Shown here one piece after another: positions 52,209-62,614 of a DNA stretch of 64,000 nucleotides (position 1 is its first letter; each line of letters begins with the position of its first letter). The notes below the pieces were generated by a model, which was not told the origin of the DNA, searched no databases, and saw nothing but the letters and a program-made list of their open reading frames with translations. Source of the DNA: Peribacillus butanolivorans (GTDB lineage Bacteria > Bacillota > Bacilli > Bacillales > DSM-1321). The position numbers and the translations under genes are program-made. The DNA is taken from positions 20,570 to 84,569 of the forward strand of contig NZ_LGYA01000011.1 in NCBI RefSeq assembly GCF_001273755.1, in the 5' to 3' direction.

Positions 52209-53666
52209 TTAATATAAAATACTTTGAATACGTTGTTTAATTTTTTCTTTGCCAAGTAATGAAATAGCTTTAGGCAAGTCAGGTCCATGTGTTTGACCAG
52301 TCACAGCTGCACGAATTGGCATAAATAATTTTTTCCCTTTATGCCCTGTGCTTTTTTGTACAGCTTTAATTGACTTCTTGATTTCGTCGGCCTTAAATTC
52401 CTCCAGCCCTTCGATTTCTTGAAGGAAAGCATTCATGACTTCTGGTACTTGTTCTTCTGCTAGGACTTCTTTCGCTTCAGTCTCAAACTCGACCTCATCC
52501 TTGAAAAATAGTCCAGACAGCTCAACAATTTCCGCTCCATAGCTCATCTGCTCTTGATAAAGAGAAACAAGCCCGTGTACCCACTCTTCTTCTTCAGCAG
52601 TTAGGGACGCAGAAACCTTCCCAGCCTTGATTAAATGTGGCATAGACAATTCCACTGCACGATCCTCATCCAATTGCTTCACATATTGGTTATTCATCCA
52701 AGTAAGCTTTTGCTTATCGAAAAGTGCAGGCGATTTAGACAATCGATCAGCATCAAAAAGATTAATAAACTCTTCTTTTGAGAAGATCTCTTCCTCGCCG
52801 CCCGGTGACCATCCTAGTAAAGTAATGAAGTTGAATAACGCTTCAGGCAAATAACCCAGCTCTTCATATTGCTCAATGAATTGAATAATCGATTCATCAC
52901 GTTTACTTAGTTTTTTTCGGCTTTCATTTACAATTAGAGTCATATGACCGAACACAGGCGGTTCCCAACCGAACGCTTCATAAATCATTAATTGCTTTGG
53001 AGTATTGGAGATATGATCATCACCGCGAAGAACATGGGAAATCTTCATCAAGTGATCATCCACCGCTACCGCAAAGTTATAAGTTGGAATACCATCTTTT
53101 TTAACGATAACAAAGTCTCCAAAACCATCTGTCTCAAACGATACGTCATCCTTAACCATATCTTTGAACGTAAGGACCTTACCCGAAGGAACGGCAAAAC
53201 GAACGCTAGGCTTTCTGCCTTCTGCCTCTAGTTTCACTTGCTCTTTATCAGTTAAATGCCTGCACTTCCCTGAATACTTTGGTGTTTCATTACGTTCAAC
53301 CTGTCCTTCCCGCTCTGCTTCAAGTTCCTCTTCCGTACAATAGCATTTATAAGCCAAGCCCTTGTTCAGAAGCTCTTGATACAATCCTTGGTACAGGTCG
53401 TTTCTCTCTGATTGACGATACGGGCCATATTCCCCGCCAATATCAACACCTTCGTCCCAGTCCATACCAAGCCATTTTAAATATTTCAGCTGACTTTCTT
53501 CGCCGCCTTCAATATTTCTCTTTTTGTCGGTATCTTCAATCCGGATGATGAATTTCCCGCCCTTATTTCGTGCGTATAAATAATTAAATAAAGCCGTCCG
53601 TGCATTTCCTATATGTAAATGTCCAGTCGGACTCGGTGCATAGCGAACTCGAATATCGCTGCTCAT
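52209..53666 (-). CDS. gltX: Glutamyl-tRNA synthetase
   Basis: The 485-residue class I synthetase has RYAPSPTGHLHIGNARTALF (HIGH) and KLSKRDESI (KMSKS). Bacilli have no GlnRS, so it probably charges both tRNA-Glu and tRNA-Gln (non-discriminating), with GatCAB converting the latter. It lies about 90 nt after ispF. Confidence 0.97.
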   Translation of the reverse strand: MSSDIRVRYAPSPTGHLHIGNARTALFNYLYARNKGGKFIIRIEDTDKKRNIEGGEESQLKYLKWLGMDWDEGVDIGGEYGPYRQSERNDLYQGLYQELLNKGLAYKCYCTEEELEAEREGQVERNETPKYSGKCRHLTDKEQVKLEAEGRKPSVRFAVPSGKVLTFKDMVKDDVSFETDGFGDFVIVKKDGIPTYNFAVAVDDHLMKISHVLRGDDHISNTPKQLMIYEAFGWEPPVFGHMTLIVNESRKKLSKRDESIIQFIEQYEELGYLPEALFNFITLLGWSPGGEEEIFSKEEFINLFDADRLSKSPALFDKQKLTWMNNQYVKQLDEDRAVELSMPHLIKAGKVSASLTAEEEEWVHGLVSLYQEQMSYGAEIVELSGLFFKDEVEFETEAKEVLAEEQVPEVMNAFLQEIEGLEEFKADEIKKSIKAVQKSTGHKGKKLFMPIRAAVTGQTHGPDLPKAISLLGKEKIKQRIQSILY

Positions 53667-53756
53667 GATATATCTAGACCTCCCAGTCTTTCTTTTCTAT
53701 CGTTTATTTTATCATTTAAATTCATTGGGATAAAGGCATCCACTCTAAAAACGAAT

Positions 53757-54236
53757 TTAGTTTGATTTAACCAATAAGACAACAGCCTGTGCCGCAATTC
53801 CTTCACTTCTGCCAGTAAATCCAAGCTTCTCGGTTGTGGTTGCTTTTACATTGATTTGATCAACTGAAGCATCTAAAAGTTCTGCAATCCTGACTCGCAT
53901 TTCTTCAATATATGGAGCCATCTTCGGACTTTGTGCAATGATTGTACAATCAGCATTCCCTAGTACATAGCCTTCTTTTTTTACAATCGCCCAAATATAC
54001 TGCAGCAGTTTTGCCGAATCAGCGCCTTTAAATTCCGGGTCAGTATCCGGAAAATGCTTACCAATATCTCCTGCACCAATTGCCCCTAAGCAAGCATCGG
54101 CAACAGTATGTAGAAGCACATCCGCATCCGAATGGCCAAGTAACCCTTTCTCATAAGGAATTGTAATCCCACCAATAATTAAAGGTCTTCCCTCTACAAG
54201 CTGATGAACGTCATATCCTTGTCCAATTCGAAACAT
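53757..54236 (-). CDS. ispF: 2-C-methyl-D-erythritol 2,4-cyclodiphosphate synthase
   Basis: The 159-residue MEP-pathway enzyme has zinc ligands in GYDVHQL (Asp8, His10) and HSDADVLLHT (His42), plus TTTEKLGFTGRSEGIAAQA. It cyclises CDP-ME 2-phosphate. ATG 54236 has GGGGAG 6 nt upstream. It overlaps the ispD end region, so the two are coupled. Confidence 0.97.
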   Translation of the reverse strand: MFRIGQGYDVHQLVEGRPLIIGGITIPYEKGLLGHSDADVLLHTVADACLGAIGAGDIGKHFPDTDPEFKGADSAKLLQYIWAIVKKEGYVLGNADCTIIAQSPKMAPYIEEMRVRIAELLDASVDQINVKATTTEKLGFTGRSEGIAAQAVVLLVKSN

Positions 54237-54253
54237 CTTATTCTCCCCTATCA

Positions 54254-54934
54254 TCAAAGTTGTTGTTTATGTAAAATCGCTTCTGCAAAATAAAGGTCTT
54301 CCTGTGTCGTAATTTTAATATTATCATAATTGCCTTCAATAATAACTACCTGTTCGTTGATCCGTTCTAGCAAACTTGAATCGTCCGTACCTAAAAATGA
54401 CTCTAACTCCGCCTGTTCATGCGCCCTTTTTAATATAGATACACGAAAAGCTTGTGGAGTTTGTACCGCCCACAAGCTTGATCGTTCCACCGTTTCTAGA
54501 ACCTTTTTATCGGCGGCTTTTTTTATAGTATCCTTTACTGGAACCGCAATGACCGCCCCTCCATGAAGGGAAGCAGAAGACGTTAATTCACTGATTTGCA
54601 CCTGGTCGATAAAAGGGCGAGCGCCGTCGTGGACCAGGATAATTTCTTCTCCTGCATGTTTTAGCCCATTATAAACACTCTGTTGACGTTCCTTGCCACC
54701 TGTCACGAGTTTCTTGACCTTCTTAAGGTCATAAGTCTCTATCATTTGTATGAAATAATCCTCTTCTGCCGGATTTATCGAAAGGATAATCCCCCGACAG
54801 TTAGGATCTTCTTCAAAAACACGAAGTGTATAAACAATAATCGGGGTACCTGATAGTTCAATAAAAAGTTTATTCTTGCCCGCTTTCATTCGTTTTCCTT
54901 GTCCAGCTGCAGGTATCACTACTTCATAAAACAT
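54254..54934 (-). CDS. ispD: 2-C-methyl-D-erythritol 4-phosphate cytidylyltransferase
   Basis: The 226-residue nucleotidyltransferase has VIPAAGQGKRMKAGKNKLFI (CTP binding) and VHDGARPFI. It makes CDP-methylerythritol in isoprenoid synthesis. It lies 21 nt after yacL and directly before ispF, an order kept in bacilli. Confidence 0.97.
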   Translation of the reverse strand: MFYEVVIPAAGQGKRMKAGKNKLFIELSGTPIIVYTLRVFEEDPNCRGIILSINPAEEDYFIQMIETYDLKKVKKLVTGGKERQQSVYNGLKHAGEEIILVHDGARPFIDQVQISELTSSASLHGGAVIAVPVKDTIKKAADKKVLETVERSSLWAVQTPQAFRVSILKRAHEQAELESFLGTDDSSLLERINEQVVIIEGNYDNIKITTQEDLYFAEAILHKQQL

Positions 54935-54955
54935 AACGGTTTCTCCTACTCTTCT

Positions 54956-56053
54956 TTATAATGCTTTTTCTAATAGTTTCGGTTTAGCAAAAATCATCCG
55001 ACCTGCTGAGGTTTGCAGTACACTTGTCACAAGTACATCAATGCGTTTTCCAATATGATCACGGCCACCTTCGACAACAATCATCGTACCGTCATCTAAA
55101 TAAGCAATGCCTTGATTCTGCTCTTTCCCATCCTTAATGACTTGCACATTCATTTCTTCCCCAGGAAGTACAACAGGTTTAACAGCATTCGCCAGGTCAT
55201 TAATATTAAGGACTGCTACATTTTGAAACTCGCATACTTTATTTAAATTAAAGTCATTTGTAACAACCATCCCACCTGATATTTTGGCAAGCTTCACTAA
55301 TTTACTGTCCACTTCTTGGATGTCTTCAAAATCCCCTTCGTACATCTCTACTTTAATCGGTAGTTCTTTTTGAATCCGGTTAAGGATATCCAATCCACGT
55401 CTACCGCGGTTCCTTTTCAAAGCATCTGAGGAATCAGCAATGTGCTGAAGCTCGTTTAATACGAATTGTGGTATTACTATGGTCCCCTCTAGGAAGCCTG
55501 TCTGACAGATATCTGCAATTCTACCGTCAATAATAACGCTTGTATCGAGGATCTTCAATCGCTTGCTGTAACCTTCTTCGTCCTCTTCATTTTCTTCACC
55601 GTCTGAAGTTTTTTTCTTATTATTTTTCGTAAATAAATTCAATAGTTCATCACGTTTTTTAAAGCCAACCTGAAACCCAAGATAACCAAACAAAAGCGTA
55701 AGGATGATAGGAACTACTGTATTTAAAATGGGCACCCTAATTGCACTAAAAGCGGATCCAACTAAAAATGCCGCAAGTAGTCCTACTAAAAGACCGACGC
55801 TGCCAAAGATTATATCCGTACTTGGTATCTTAACAAGCTGTTCCTCCAGCCACTTCATAAAATAGATCACATGATCTACTGCCCAAAAAGTAATAAGATA
55901 AAAGATAATGGCACCCAACAGTACACTTACATAAGGATTGTTTATTAAAGCAATATCATCTGCATGTAAAACAGTTAATAATTCCGGAATAAGTAACATA
56001 CCAAGTGTCCCACCGACTATTAAGAAGCATGCTTGTATAATGCGTTTTAACAT
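54956..56053 (-). CDS. yacL: PIN-TRAM domain membrane protein YacL
   Basis: The 365-residue protein has four predicted transmembrane helices in the first 140 residues. A basic/acidic linker (KKTSDGEENEEDEEGYSKRL), a PIN domain (LDTSVIIDGRIADICQTGFL, VTNDFNLNKV) and a C-terminal TRAM domain (DGTMIVVEGGRDHIGKRIDV) follow. A nuclease role is suggested by fold but is not proven. I chose ATG 56053 (MLKRIIQ) because the earlier GTG is part of the GGAGGTG site. Confidence 0.92.
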   Translation of the reverse strand: MLKRIIQACFLIVGGTLGMLLIPELLTVLHADDIALINNPYVSVLLGAIIFYLITFWAVDHVIYFMKWLEEQLVKIPSTDIIFGSVGLLVGLLAAFLVGSAFSAIRVPILNTVVPIILTLLFGYLGFQVGFKKRDELLNLFTKNNKKKTSDGEENEEDEEGYSKRLKILDTSVIIDGRIADICQTGFLEGTIVIPQFVLNELQHIADSSDALKRNRGRRGLDILNRIQKELPIKVEMYEGDFEDIQEVDSKLVKLAKISGGMVVTNDFNLNKVCEFQNVAVLNINDLANAVKPVVLPGEEMNVQVIKDGKEQNQGIAYLDDGTMIVVEGGRDHIGKRIDVLVTSVLQTSAGRMIFAKPKLLEKAL

Positions 56054-56086
56054 CCCTTTCACCTCCCTCTACTCATTATTGACCAA

Positions 56087-56122
56087 TAAAAAAAAATGAA
56101 ACCTTCGAAAATTCGTTTTCAT
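56087..56122 (-). terminator. Terminator after disA
   Basis: Minus-strand ATGAAAAC pairs with GTTTTCAT across a loop with a further short GAA/TTC pairing, followed by a long U-tract. It lies within the 226-bp disA-yacL gap, so yacL may have its own promoter. Confidence 0.75.
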
Positions 56123-56279
56123 TATATACGTGAAATTCACCTAAGGAATTAGTGGATTTACAAATATGATTCCTTCTCTTTTTCGTATTATTAGCCTAGC
56201 ACCCTAAGTTTTGAGTGTCAAAAATAAACACTAATCAATTTAAAGCTAATATAGGAAAATTCAGATGCAAGTTTGCACC

Positions 56280-57353
56280 TTACATCCTTCGATTTGTGAC
56301 AAGCTGATTTTTCAAAATACGAAGTCCTTCTCTAATTTTATTGGCACGGACTTCCCCAATACCTTCTACATCGTCAAGATCTTCAACCGTCGCTTTATTG
56401 ACCTCCTTAAAGCTTTCGAACTGTTTCACTAAATTTTCAATGATCAAACCCGGCAAGCGTGGGATTTTATGAAGAATCCGGTATCCACGGGCATGTATAG
56501 CCTCATCAAGATGAATGTAACCATGATAGCCCAGTACTTTTAAAAGTATGCTTTCGTCCAATTGTTCCTGCATGGCCAACTCTTGAAGCCGGAAGATGAT
56601 TTCTTCAGGTTTTTCATCATTACTAGAGGTATAATCCTTGATAAGCCATTTTCCTTCCGTTTCAATATCCGCCAGAATTTCGTTCATTTGCAGACGGATC
56701 AACCGTCCTTCTGTACCGAGTTCATTTAGGTAGGTAAGTAACTCCGCTTTGATTCGAAGAACCATAACATAACGATGAAATACTTGTAAAAGGTCAGCAT
56801 AGGTCACAAGTTCTTCAAATTCCAGAGCTCCTAACACCGATATGCTCTGCTGCAGAACCACCTTATATTTTTCCAAGGTTTGAATGGCTAGATTAGCCTT
56901 AGCGAGTATGACACCAATATCTTTAAGGGCATATCGAAAATTACCTTGATATAAAGTAATTACATTTCGACGTTGTGAGATTGCAATTACTAAAGACTTG
57001 GTCTCTCTAGCTACACGTTCCGCTGTCCGGTGCCGCATACCTGTTTCAGTGGAGGGTGTACTATTATCAGGTACTAATTGAGCATTGGCGAAAATGATAG
57101 TATCGGCCTTTTCATTTAAAATGATGGCTCCGTCCATCTTCGCCAGCTCATATAATGTACTTGGGGTACAGTTACAGTTAATTTGGAAGCCACCATCTAC
57201 AATTGTGCGCACCTTTTCGTTATATCCAACTACAATCAATCCACCCGTATTTGCCCTCAGGACATTTTCAATGCCTTCCCGAAGCGGGGTACCCGGGGCT
57301 ACAATTTGCAAAATCTCCAATTTTGTTTTCTCATACCCTTTTTTATCTGTCAT
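56280..57353 (-). CDS. disA: DNA-integrity scanning protein, diadenylate cyclase
   Basis: The 357-residue protein synthesises c-di-AMP. The DAC domain has DGA (Asp74-Ala76, KMDGAIILN) and RHR (Arg107-Arg109, GMRHRTAER). A helical spine and a C-terminal HhH domain (DLDDVEGIGEVRANKIREGL) bind branched DNA. It overlaps radA by 4 nt (ATGA), an arrangement kept in bacilli and matching their interaction. Confidence 0.97.
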   Translation of the reverse strand: MTDKKGYEKTKLEILQIVAPGTPLREGIENVLRANTGGLIVVGYNEKVRTIVDGGFQINCNCTPSTLYELAKMDGAIILNEKADTIIFANAQLVPDNSTPSTETGMRHRTAERVARETKSLVIAISQRRNVITLYQGNFRYALKDIGVILAKANLAIQTLEKYKVVLQQSISVLGALEFEELVTYADLLQVFHRYVMVLRIKAELLTYLNELGTEGRLIRLQMNEILADIETEGKWLIKDYTSSNDEKPEEIIFRLQELAMQEQLDESILLKVLGYHGYIHLDEAIHARGYRILHKIPRLPGLIIENLVKQFESFKEVNKATVEDLDDVEGIGEVRANKIREGLRILKNQLVTNRRM

Positions 57354-58744
57354 CTTTCCCCCCCTAACGATTGATGAAGAGCCTCCGAAACCGATGAAAC
57401 CCCAACGATCTTAATACCCTTTGGAGCTGTCCATCCACCTATATTATTAGCTGGTATAATGACCCGTTCAAACCCCAGTTTTGCTGCTTCCTGTACTCGT
57501 TGTTCAATCCGGGACACCCTTCTTACTTCCCCCGTTAACCCAACTTCTCCAATGATGCAATCGGCGGGATTTGTTGGTTTATCACGGAAGCTTGAGGCAA
57601 TGCTAATTGCCACAGCCAGATCAATTGCCGGTTCATCCAGCTTGACACCTCCAGCAACCTTTAGGTACGCATCTTGGTTTTGTAATAACAAACCCACTCT
57701 CTTTTCCAAGACCGCCATTAAAAGCGAGACCCTATTGTGATCAATTCCAGTAGCCATTCGCCTTGGATTTCCAAAACTCGTCGGCGAAATTAATGCCTGA
57801 ATTTCGACAAGCACCGGTCTTGTTCCTTCCATTGACGCAACAACGGTAGATCCCGAAGCTCCTTGTGACCGTTCCTCAAGGAAAATTTCTGAGGGATTCG
57901 CGACTTCTTCTAGACCATGTTCCTTCATTTCAAAAATACCCATCTCATTTGTCGAACCAAAGCGGTTTTTGACCGCGCGTATAATTCGATATGTATGGTG
58001 TCTTTCTCCTTCGAAATATAAAACAGTGTCTACCATATGCTCAAGCAACCTTGGCCCTGCAATCGCCCCTTCTTTCGTAACATGCCCGACGATAAAGATC
58101 GCAATTCCATTCGTCTTCGCAATACGCATGAGCGATGCCGTACATTCCCTTACTTGTGAAACACTTCCCGGCGCGGAAGTCACTTCAGAATGATACACCG
58201 TTTGAATTGAATCAATAATAACTAAATCCGGATTTACCTCTTGAATTGCCTGTTGGATATAATCCATATCAGTTTCTGCATAAACGAATAGATTTTCTGA
58301 CATAACCCCAAGCCGGTCTGCTCTCAGTTTGGTCTGTTTAACTGATTCTTCACCTGAAATATATAGCACTTTTTTCTGTTTATGCGCCAACTGTGAAGAT
58401 ACTTGCAAAAGTAGGGTAGATTTACCAATACCCGGATCTCCTCCAATTAACACAAGTGACCCCTGCACAATCCCGCCACCAAGCGCACGATTCAATTCCA
58501 TTAAATCTGTCTTAATCCGAGGTTCCTTGTCTGACTGAATAGTAGTTATAGGTGCCGCCTTCTCACGTTCCCCTGAACCTCTAACCTCTGAATGAGTAAA
58601 AGCTCCTTTTCTAGCCGGTTTAACAATTTCGGTTTCCTCGACCATCTTATTCCATTCTCCACAGCCCGGGCATTTTCCCATCCACTTCGCCGATTCATAC
58701 CCACAAGACTGACACATAAACTTAGTTTTCTTTTTTGCAGCCAT
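57350..58744 (-). CDS. radA: DNA repair protein RadA/Sms
   Basis: The 464-residue protein has an N-terminal zinc finger (CQSCGYESAKWMGKCPGCGE), a RecA-like ATPase (Walker A GGDPGIGKST, Walker B PDLVIIDSIQT), the RadA-specific KNRFGS motif, and a C-terminal Lon-like domain without protease residues. It promotes branch migration in recombination. GAGGAG precedes ATG 58744. Confidence 0.97.
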   Translation of the reverse strand: MAAKKKTKFMCQSCGYESAKWMGKCPGCGEWNKMVEETEIVKPARKGAFTHSEVRGSGEREKAAPITTIQSDKEPRIKTDLMELNRALGGGIVQGSLVLIGGDPGIGKSTLLLQVSSQLAHKQKKVLYISGEESVKQTKLRADRLGVMSENLFVYAETDMDYIQQAIQEVNPDLVIIDSIQTVYHSEVTSAPGSVSQVRECTASLMRIAKTNGIAIFIVGHVTKEGAIAGPRLLEHMVDTVLYFEGERHHTYRIIRAVKNRFGSTNEMGIFEMKEHGLEEVANPSEIFLEERSQGASGSTVVASMEGTRPVLVEIQALISPTSFGNPRRMATGIDHNRVSLLMAVLEKRVGLLLQNQDAYLKVAGGVKLDEPAIDLAVAISIASSFRDKPTNPADCIIGEVGLTGEVRRVSRIEQRVQEAAKLGFERVIIPANNIGGWTAPKGIKIVGVSSVSEALHQSLGGER

Positions 58745-58928
58745 AATTACTCCTCTTCCTATTTGAAAAAATACCTATATAAAGGATATTATATCTCGGT
58801 TTTATTTAAACCTTCTTAATGATAAGTTTTTTAGAAAATAACTTCTGCACCCATATTTCCTTTTTTTTCGCCAGATATTGATTGCTAAAAATTTTAAATA
58901 TGAACATTTCTACCTATGAATAAAAAAC

Positions 58929-58961
58929 AGAGGTACACTGCAAAAAATCTGCGTGTACCTC
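58929..58961 (-). terminator. Terminator after clpC
   Basis: Minus-strand GAGGTACAC pairs with GTGTACCTC, with an inner GCA/TGC pair, followed by TGTTTTTT. It closes the ctsR operon before radA. Confidence 0.9.
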
Positions 58962-58977
58962 GAAGTTTAGAATCAGA

Positions 58978-61419
58978 TTATTCACTTACGTTAACAGGTT
59001 CGCCTTGTCGGATTGCAAACTCATTATTCACAACGTCCATCACGACCGTTTGCCCTTTTTTCACATTACCTTTAAGCAACTCTTCGGACAAATAATCTTC
59101 TACATGTTTCTGAAGCGCTCTTCGGATTGGACGTGCTCCGTATTCAGGATCAAAGCCTTCCGTAGCAATTTTTTCTCTAGCCGCATCTGTCAGCTCCAAG
59201 TATATTTCCTGTTCTTTCAAACGGGTAGTCAGCTGATTAGACATTAATGTAACAATTTGTTTCAAGTGATCTTTCTCTAACGCGTGGAACACGATGGTTT
59301 CATCAATACGATTCAGGAATTCTGGACGGAAGGCACGTTTAAGTTCTTCCATCACTTTCCCTTTCATATTTTTGTAGTCCTGGCCAGTGTCCTGGATGTT
59401 AAAGCCGACATACTTATCAATTTTTAATGCAGAAGCCCCAACATTTGAAGTCATAATCAGAATCGTATTCCTAAAATCAACAGTACGGCCTTTAGAGTCT
59501 GTCAGCCTTCCGTCTTCTAGTACTTGAAGAAGAATATTAAAAACATCTGGATGTGCCTTTTCAATTTCATCAAGCAGAACGACGGAATATGGTTTTCTCC
59601 GCACTTTTTCTGTTAACTGTCCGCCTTCTTCGTATCCTACATATCCTGGAGGGGATCCAACAAGACGTGAAGTTGAATGTTTCTCCATATATTCAGACAT
59701 GTCGATCCTTATCATGGCATCTTCATCACCAAAGATGGATTCAGCTAGAGCACGGGCAAGCTCGGTTTTACCAACTCCTGTAGGCCCCAAGAAGATGAAT
59801 GAACCGATTGGACGCTTAGGATCTTTCAATCCTGCTCTTGCACGCCGTACCGCTTTAGAGACTGCTATGACGGCTTCTTCCTGCCCAATTACACGATCAT
59901 GGAGGATTGATTCCATATTAAGCAGTTTATCAGACTCAGTTTGCGCCAGTTTAGTGACCGGGACTCCAGTCCAGCTGGAAACGACATGGGCAATATCGTC
60001 CACTGTCACTTCACTATTCTCTTGCCCTTGTTTTTCTTTCCATGTTTTCTTCGTTTCTTCCAATTGTTCTCTTAAACGTTGTTCTGTATCGCGAAGTGAA
60101 GCAGCTTTTTCAAACTCTTGACTTTGAACGGAAGCGTCCTTTTCCTTACGAACATCATCTAGTTTCACTTCAAGTTCTTTTAAGTTTGGTGGTGTTGTAT
60201 ATGAGCGTAACCGTACTTTTGAACCTGCTTCATCAATCAAGTCAATCGCTTTATCCGGTAAGAAGCGATCGGAAATATAACGATCAGATAATTTAACTGC
60301 AGCGTCAATCGCTTCATCCGTAATTGAAACGCGGTGATGGGCTTCATACCGGTCACGTAAACCCTTCAATATTTGAATGGACTCTTCCATCGTTGGCTCG
60401 TCGACTTGAATTGGTTGAAAGCGTCGTTCGAGCGCAGCGTCTTTTTCGATATATTTACGGTACTCATCCAAAGTCGTTGCACCGATACATTGTAATTCAC
60501 CACGGGCCAATGAAGGTTTAAGGATATTAGAAGCATCAATGGCACCTTCAGCCCCGCCAGCACCAATCAATGTGTGCAACTCATCGATGAATAAGATGAT
60601 ATTGCCTGCCTGACGAATTTCGTCCATTACTTTCTTTAAACGGTCCTCAAACTCACCACGATATTTCGTACCAGCTACAACAGTACCCATATCAAGTGTC
60701 ATAACGCGTTTATCGCGCAGGATTTCAGGTACCTCATTATTAATGATCTGTTGAGCAAGACCTTCAGCGATGGCTGTTTTACCAACCCCAGGTTCACCGA
60801 TTAATACTGGGTTATTTTTTGTACGACGACTTAATACCTCAATGACTCTCTGTATTTCCTTGCTTCTTCCGATAACAGGATCCAGGCTGCCTTCACGAGC
60901 AATCGCCGTTAAATCTCGGGCAAGACTATCCAGGGTTGGTGTGCTTGCATTTGAGGCTGCTGACCCCTGATGTCCACCTGATTCATTACTGCCTAACAGT
61001 TGTAATACCTGCTGGCGTGCTTTATTTAAGCTTACTCCAAGGTTGTTCAGTACTCGGGCTGCAACACCTTCGCCTTCTCGTATTAGACCAAGAAGTACAT
61101 GCTCTGTCCCAACATATGAATGGCCTAATTTTCTTGCTTCATCCATAGAAAGCTCAATGACTTTTTTAGCTCTTGGGGTATAGTGTATTGTTTGGGCAGT
61201 ATCCTGTCCACGGCCAATCAGATTTTCTACTTCTTTCTGGATTTTTTCCGCTCCTAAACCAAGAGCATATAACGCTTTAGCTGCAATACCATCGCCTTCT
61301 CGAACCAGGCCTAACAAAATATGTTCTGTACCAATATTATTATGTCCTAAGCGGATTGCTTCTTCTTGGGCTAATGCTAATACTTTCTGGGCTCTTTCAG
61401 TAAAACGACCAAACATCAT
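58978..61419 (-). CDS. clpC: ATP-dependent Clp unfoldase ClpC
   Basis: The 813-residue HSP100 protein works with ClpP. The N domain (double Clp_N repeats with GHNNIGTEHILLGLVREGDG and GHSYVGTEHVLLGLIREGEG), AAA1 (GEPGVGKTAIAEGLA), a coiled middle with a UVR motif (SQEFEKAASLRDTEQ) and AAA2 (GPTGVGKTELARALA) are present. The start is taken at ATG 61419 (MMFGRFTERAQ) with AAGGAGG upstream. A further 22 in-frame codons are unsupported. Confidence 0.98.
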   Translation of the reverse strand: MMFGRFTERAQKVLALAQEEAIRLGHNNIGTEHILLGLVREGDGIAAKALYALGLGAEKIQKEVENLIGRGQDTAQTIHYTPRAKKVIELSMDEARKLGHSYVGTEHVLLGLIREGEGVAARVLNNLGVSLNKARQQVLQLLGSNESGGHQGSAASNASTPTLDSLARDLTAIAREGSLDPVIGRSKEIQRVIEVLSRRTKNNPVLIGEPGVGKTAIAEGLAQQIINNEVPEILRDKRVMTLDMGTVVAGTKYRGEFEDRLKKVMDEIRQAGNIILFIDELHTLIGAGGAEGAIDASNILKPSLARGELQCIGATTLDEYRKYIEKDAALERRFQPIQVDEPTMEESIQILKGLRDRYEAHHRVSITDEAIDAAVKLSDRYISDRFLPDKAIDLIDEAGSKVRLRSYTTPPNLKELEVKLDDVRKEKDASVQSQEFEKAASLRDTEQRLREQLEETKKTWKEKQGQENSEVTVDDIAHVVSSWTGVPVTKLAQTESDKLLNMESILHDRVIGQEEAVIAVSKAVRRARAGLKDPKRPIGSFIFLGPTGVGKTELARALAESIFGDEDAMIRIDMSEYMEKHSTSRLVGSPPGYVGYEEGGQLTEKVRRKPYSVVLLDEIEKAHPDVFNILLQVLEDGRLTDSKGRTVDFRNTILIMTSNVGASALKIDKYVGFNIQDTGQDYKNMKGKVMEELKRAFRPEFLNRIDETIVFHALEKDHLKQIVTLMSNQLTTRLKEQEIYLELTDAAREKIATEGFDPEYGARPIRRALQKHVEDYLSEELLKGNVKKGQTVVMDVVNNEFAIRQGEPVNVSE

Positions 61420-61537
61420 AGGGAATTCCTCCTTAATAATTTTCGTTTTGAGTAAAGCTACTCTAAGTAACGGCAGAAGCTTCATTGCACTACATTTATT
61501 ACATGAATATAGGTACTCACTCAGAGGTAATTACCCT

Positions 61538-62614
61538 CTATGAGGAGGAAGTTTCCGTGAAGTTTAAGCGTTCTCGAATGAGTGCTGCTCTACGGATATC
61601 CCTTTCATGGGATCTTAATGGGCCACCTGCGTATTTTTGTAAAAATCCTGACTGAGTTAATATCATCAACTCATTTAAGATGCTTTTAGAAATATTTTTT
61701 ATATACCCAAGATCTATACCTAACCTAACATCGGAGATACAGGTAGTTGCTTCCTTAGTCTCAATGACTCGAGCATTAGACAAAATCCCATAAGAACGGT
61801 AAACTCTATCTTCTAATTGTATGTGAGAGGTCTTCACTAATGCATCCCTTGCTGACCTTTCCTGGGCAATGATTTGTTGAACTACACTCGTTAGATCTTC
61901 AACAATGTCTCTTTCAGACTTTCCGAGAGTAATTTGATTAGAGATTTGAAAGATATTCCCTAACGCTTGACTGCCCTCTCCATAAATCCCTCGAACTACC
62001 AACCCTAATTGATTGATAGCCGGTATAATTTGATTCATCTGCTGTGTAAGGACTAGGCCCGGCAGATGCATCATGACCGAAGCCCTTAATCCTGTTCCCA
62101 CATTAGTTGGACAACTAGTTAAGTATCCTCTTTCTTCATCATATGCATAGTCTATGGATTCTTCAATCCAATCGTCAAGAACATTTGCGAGCTTTAACGT
62201 TTCTTTTAGCTGCAACCCAGACATTAAACACTGAATACGGAGATGATCCTCTTCATTGATCATGATACTTATTTCTTCATTTTCCGAGAGAAGACAAGCA
62301 CCTTTTGCTGATTCATCAACTAAATGAGGACTGATTAAATGCTTTTCAACGAGAACACGCTTTTCTAGTGGTTGGATTTGGTCAATCTCTAGAAGTTCAA
62401 GTTTGCCAATCTCCGGGGTAACTTCCTCTTCAATTCTTTTTTTTACTAATTCAATGATTTCTTTAGCTTCTTCGTTAGAAAAGGAGGTAGGAAAGGTGAA
62501 ATCTTTGAAGTTCCTGGCCAACCGAATTCTAGAACTTAATACAATATCAATTTCAGGCCCTTCGGCACTCATCCAGGAACTCAAGGCGTTTTCTACAAAC
62601 TTTTCTAAACTCAT
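61538..62614 (-). CDS. mcsB: Protein-arginine kinase McsB
   Basis: The 358-residue guanidino-kinase-like protein phosphorylates arginines, marking proteins for ClpCP. VLSSRIRLARNFKDFTFP (nucleotide binding) and TSCPTNVGTGLRASVMMHLP with the conserved Cys are present. Its start overlaps the mcsA stop by 4 nt. Arginine phosphorylation of CtsR by McsB links it to the first gene of the operon. Confidence 0.97.
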   Translation of the reverse strand: MSLEKFVENALSSWMSAEGPEIDIVLSSRIRLARNFKDFTFPTSFSNEEAKEIIELVKKRIEEEVTPEIGKLELLEIDQIQPLEKRVLVEKHLISPHLVDESAKGACLLSENEEISIMINEEDHLRIQCLMSGLQLKETLKLANVLDDWIEESIDYAYDEERGYLTSCPTNVGTGLRASVMMHLPGLVLTQQMNQIIPAINQLGLVVRGIYGEGSQALGNIFQISNQITLGKSERDIVEDLTSVVQQIIAQERSARDALVKTSHIQLEDRVYRSYGILSNARVIETKEATTCISDVRLGIDLGYIKNISKSILNELMILTQSGFLQKYAGGPLRSHERDIRRAALIRERLNFTETSSS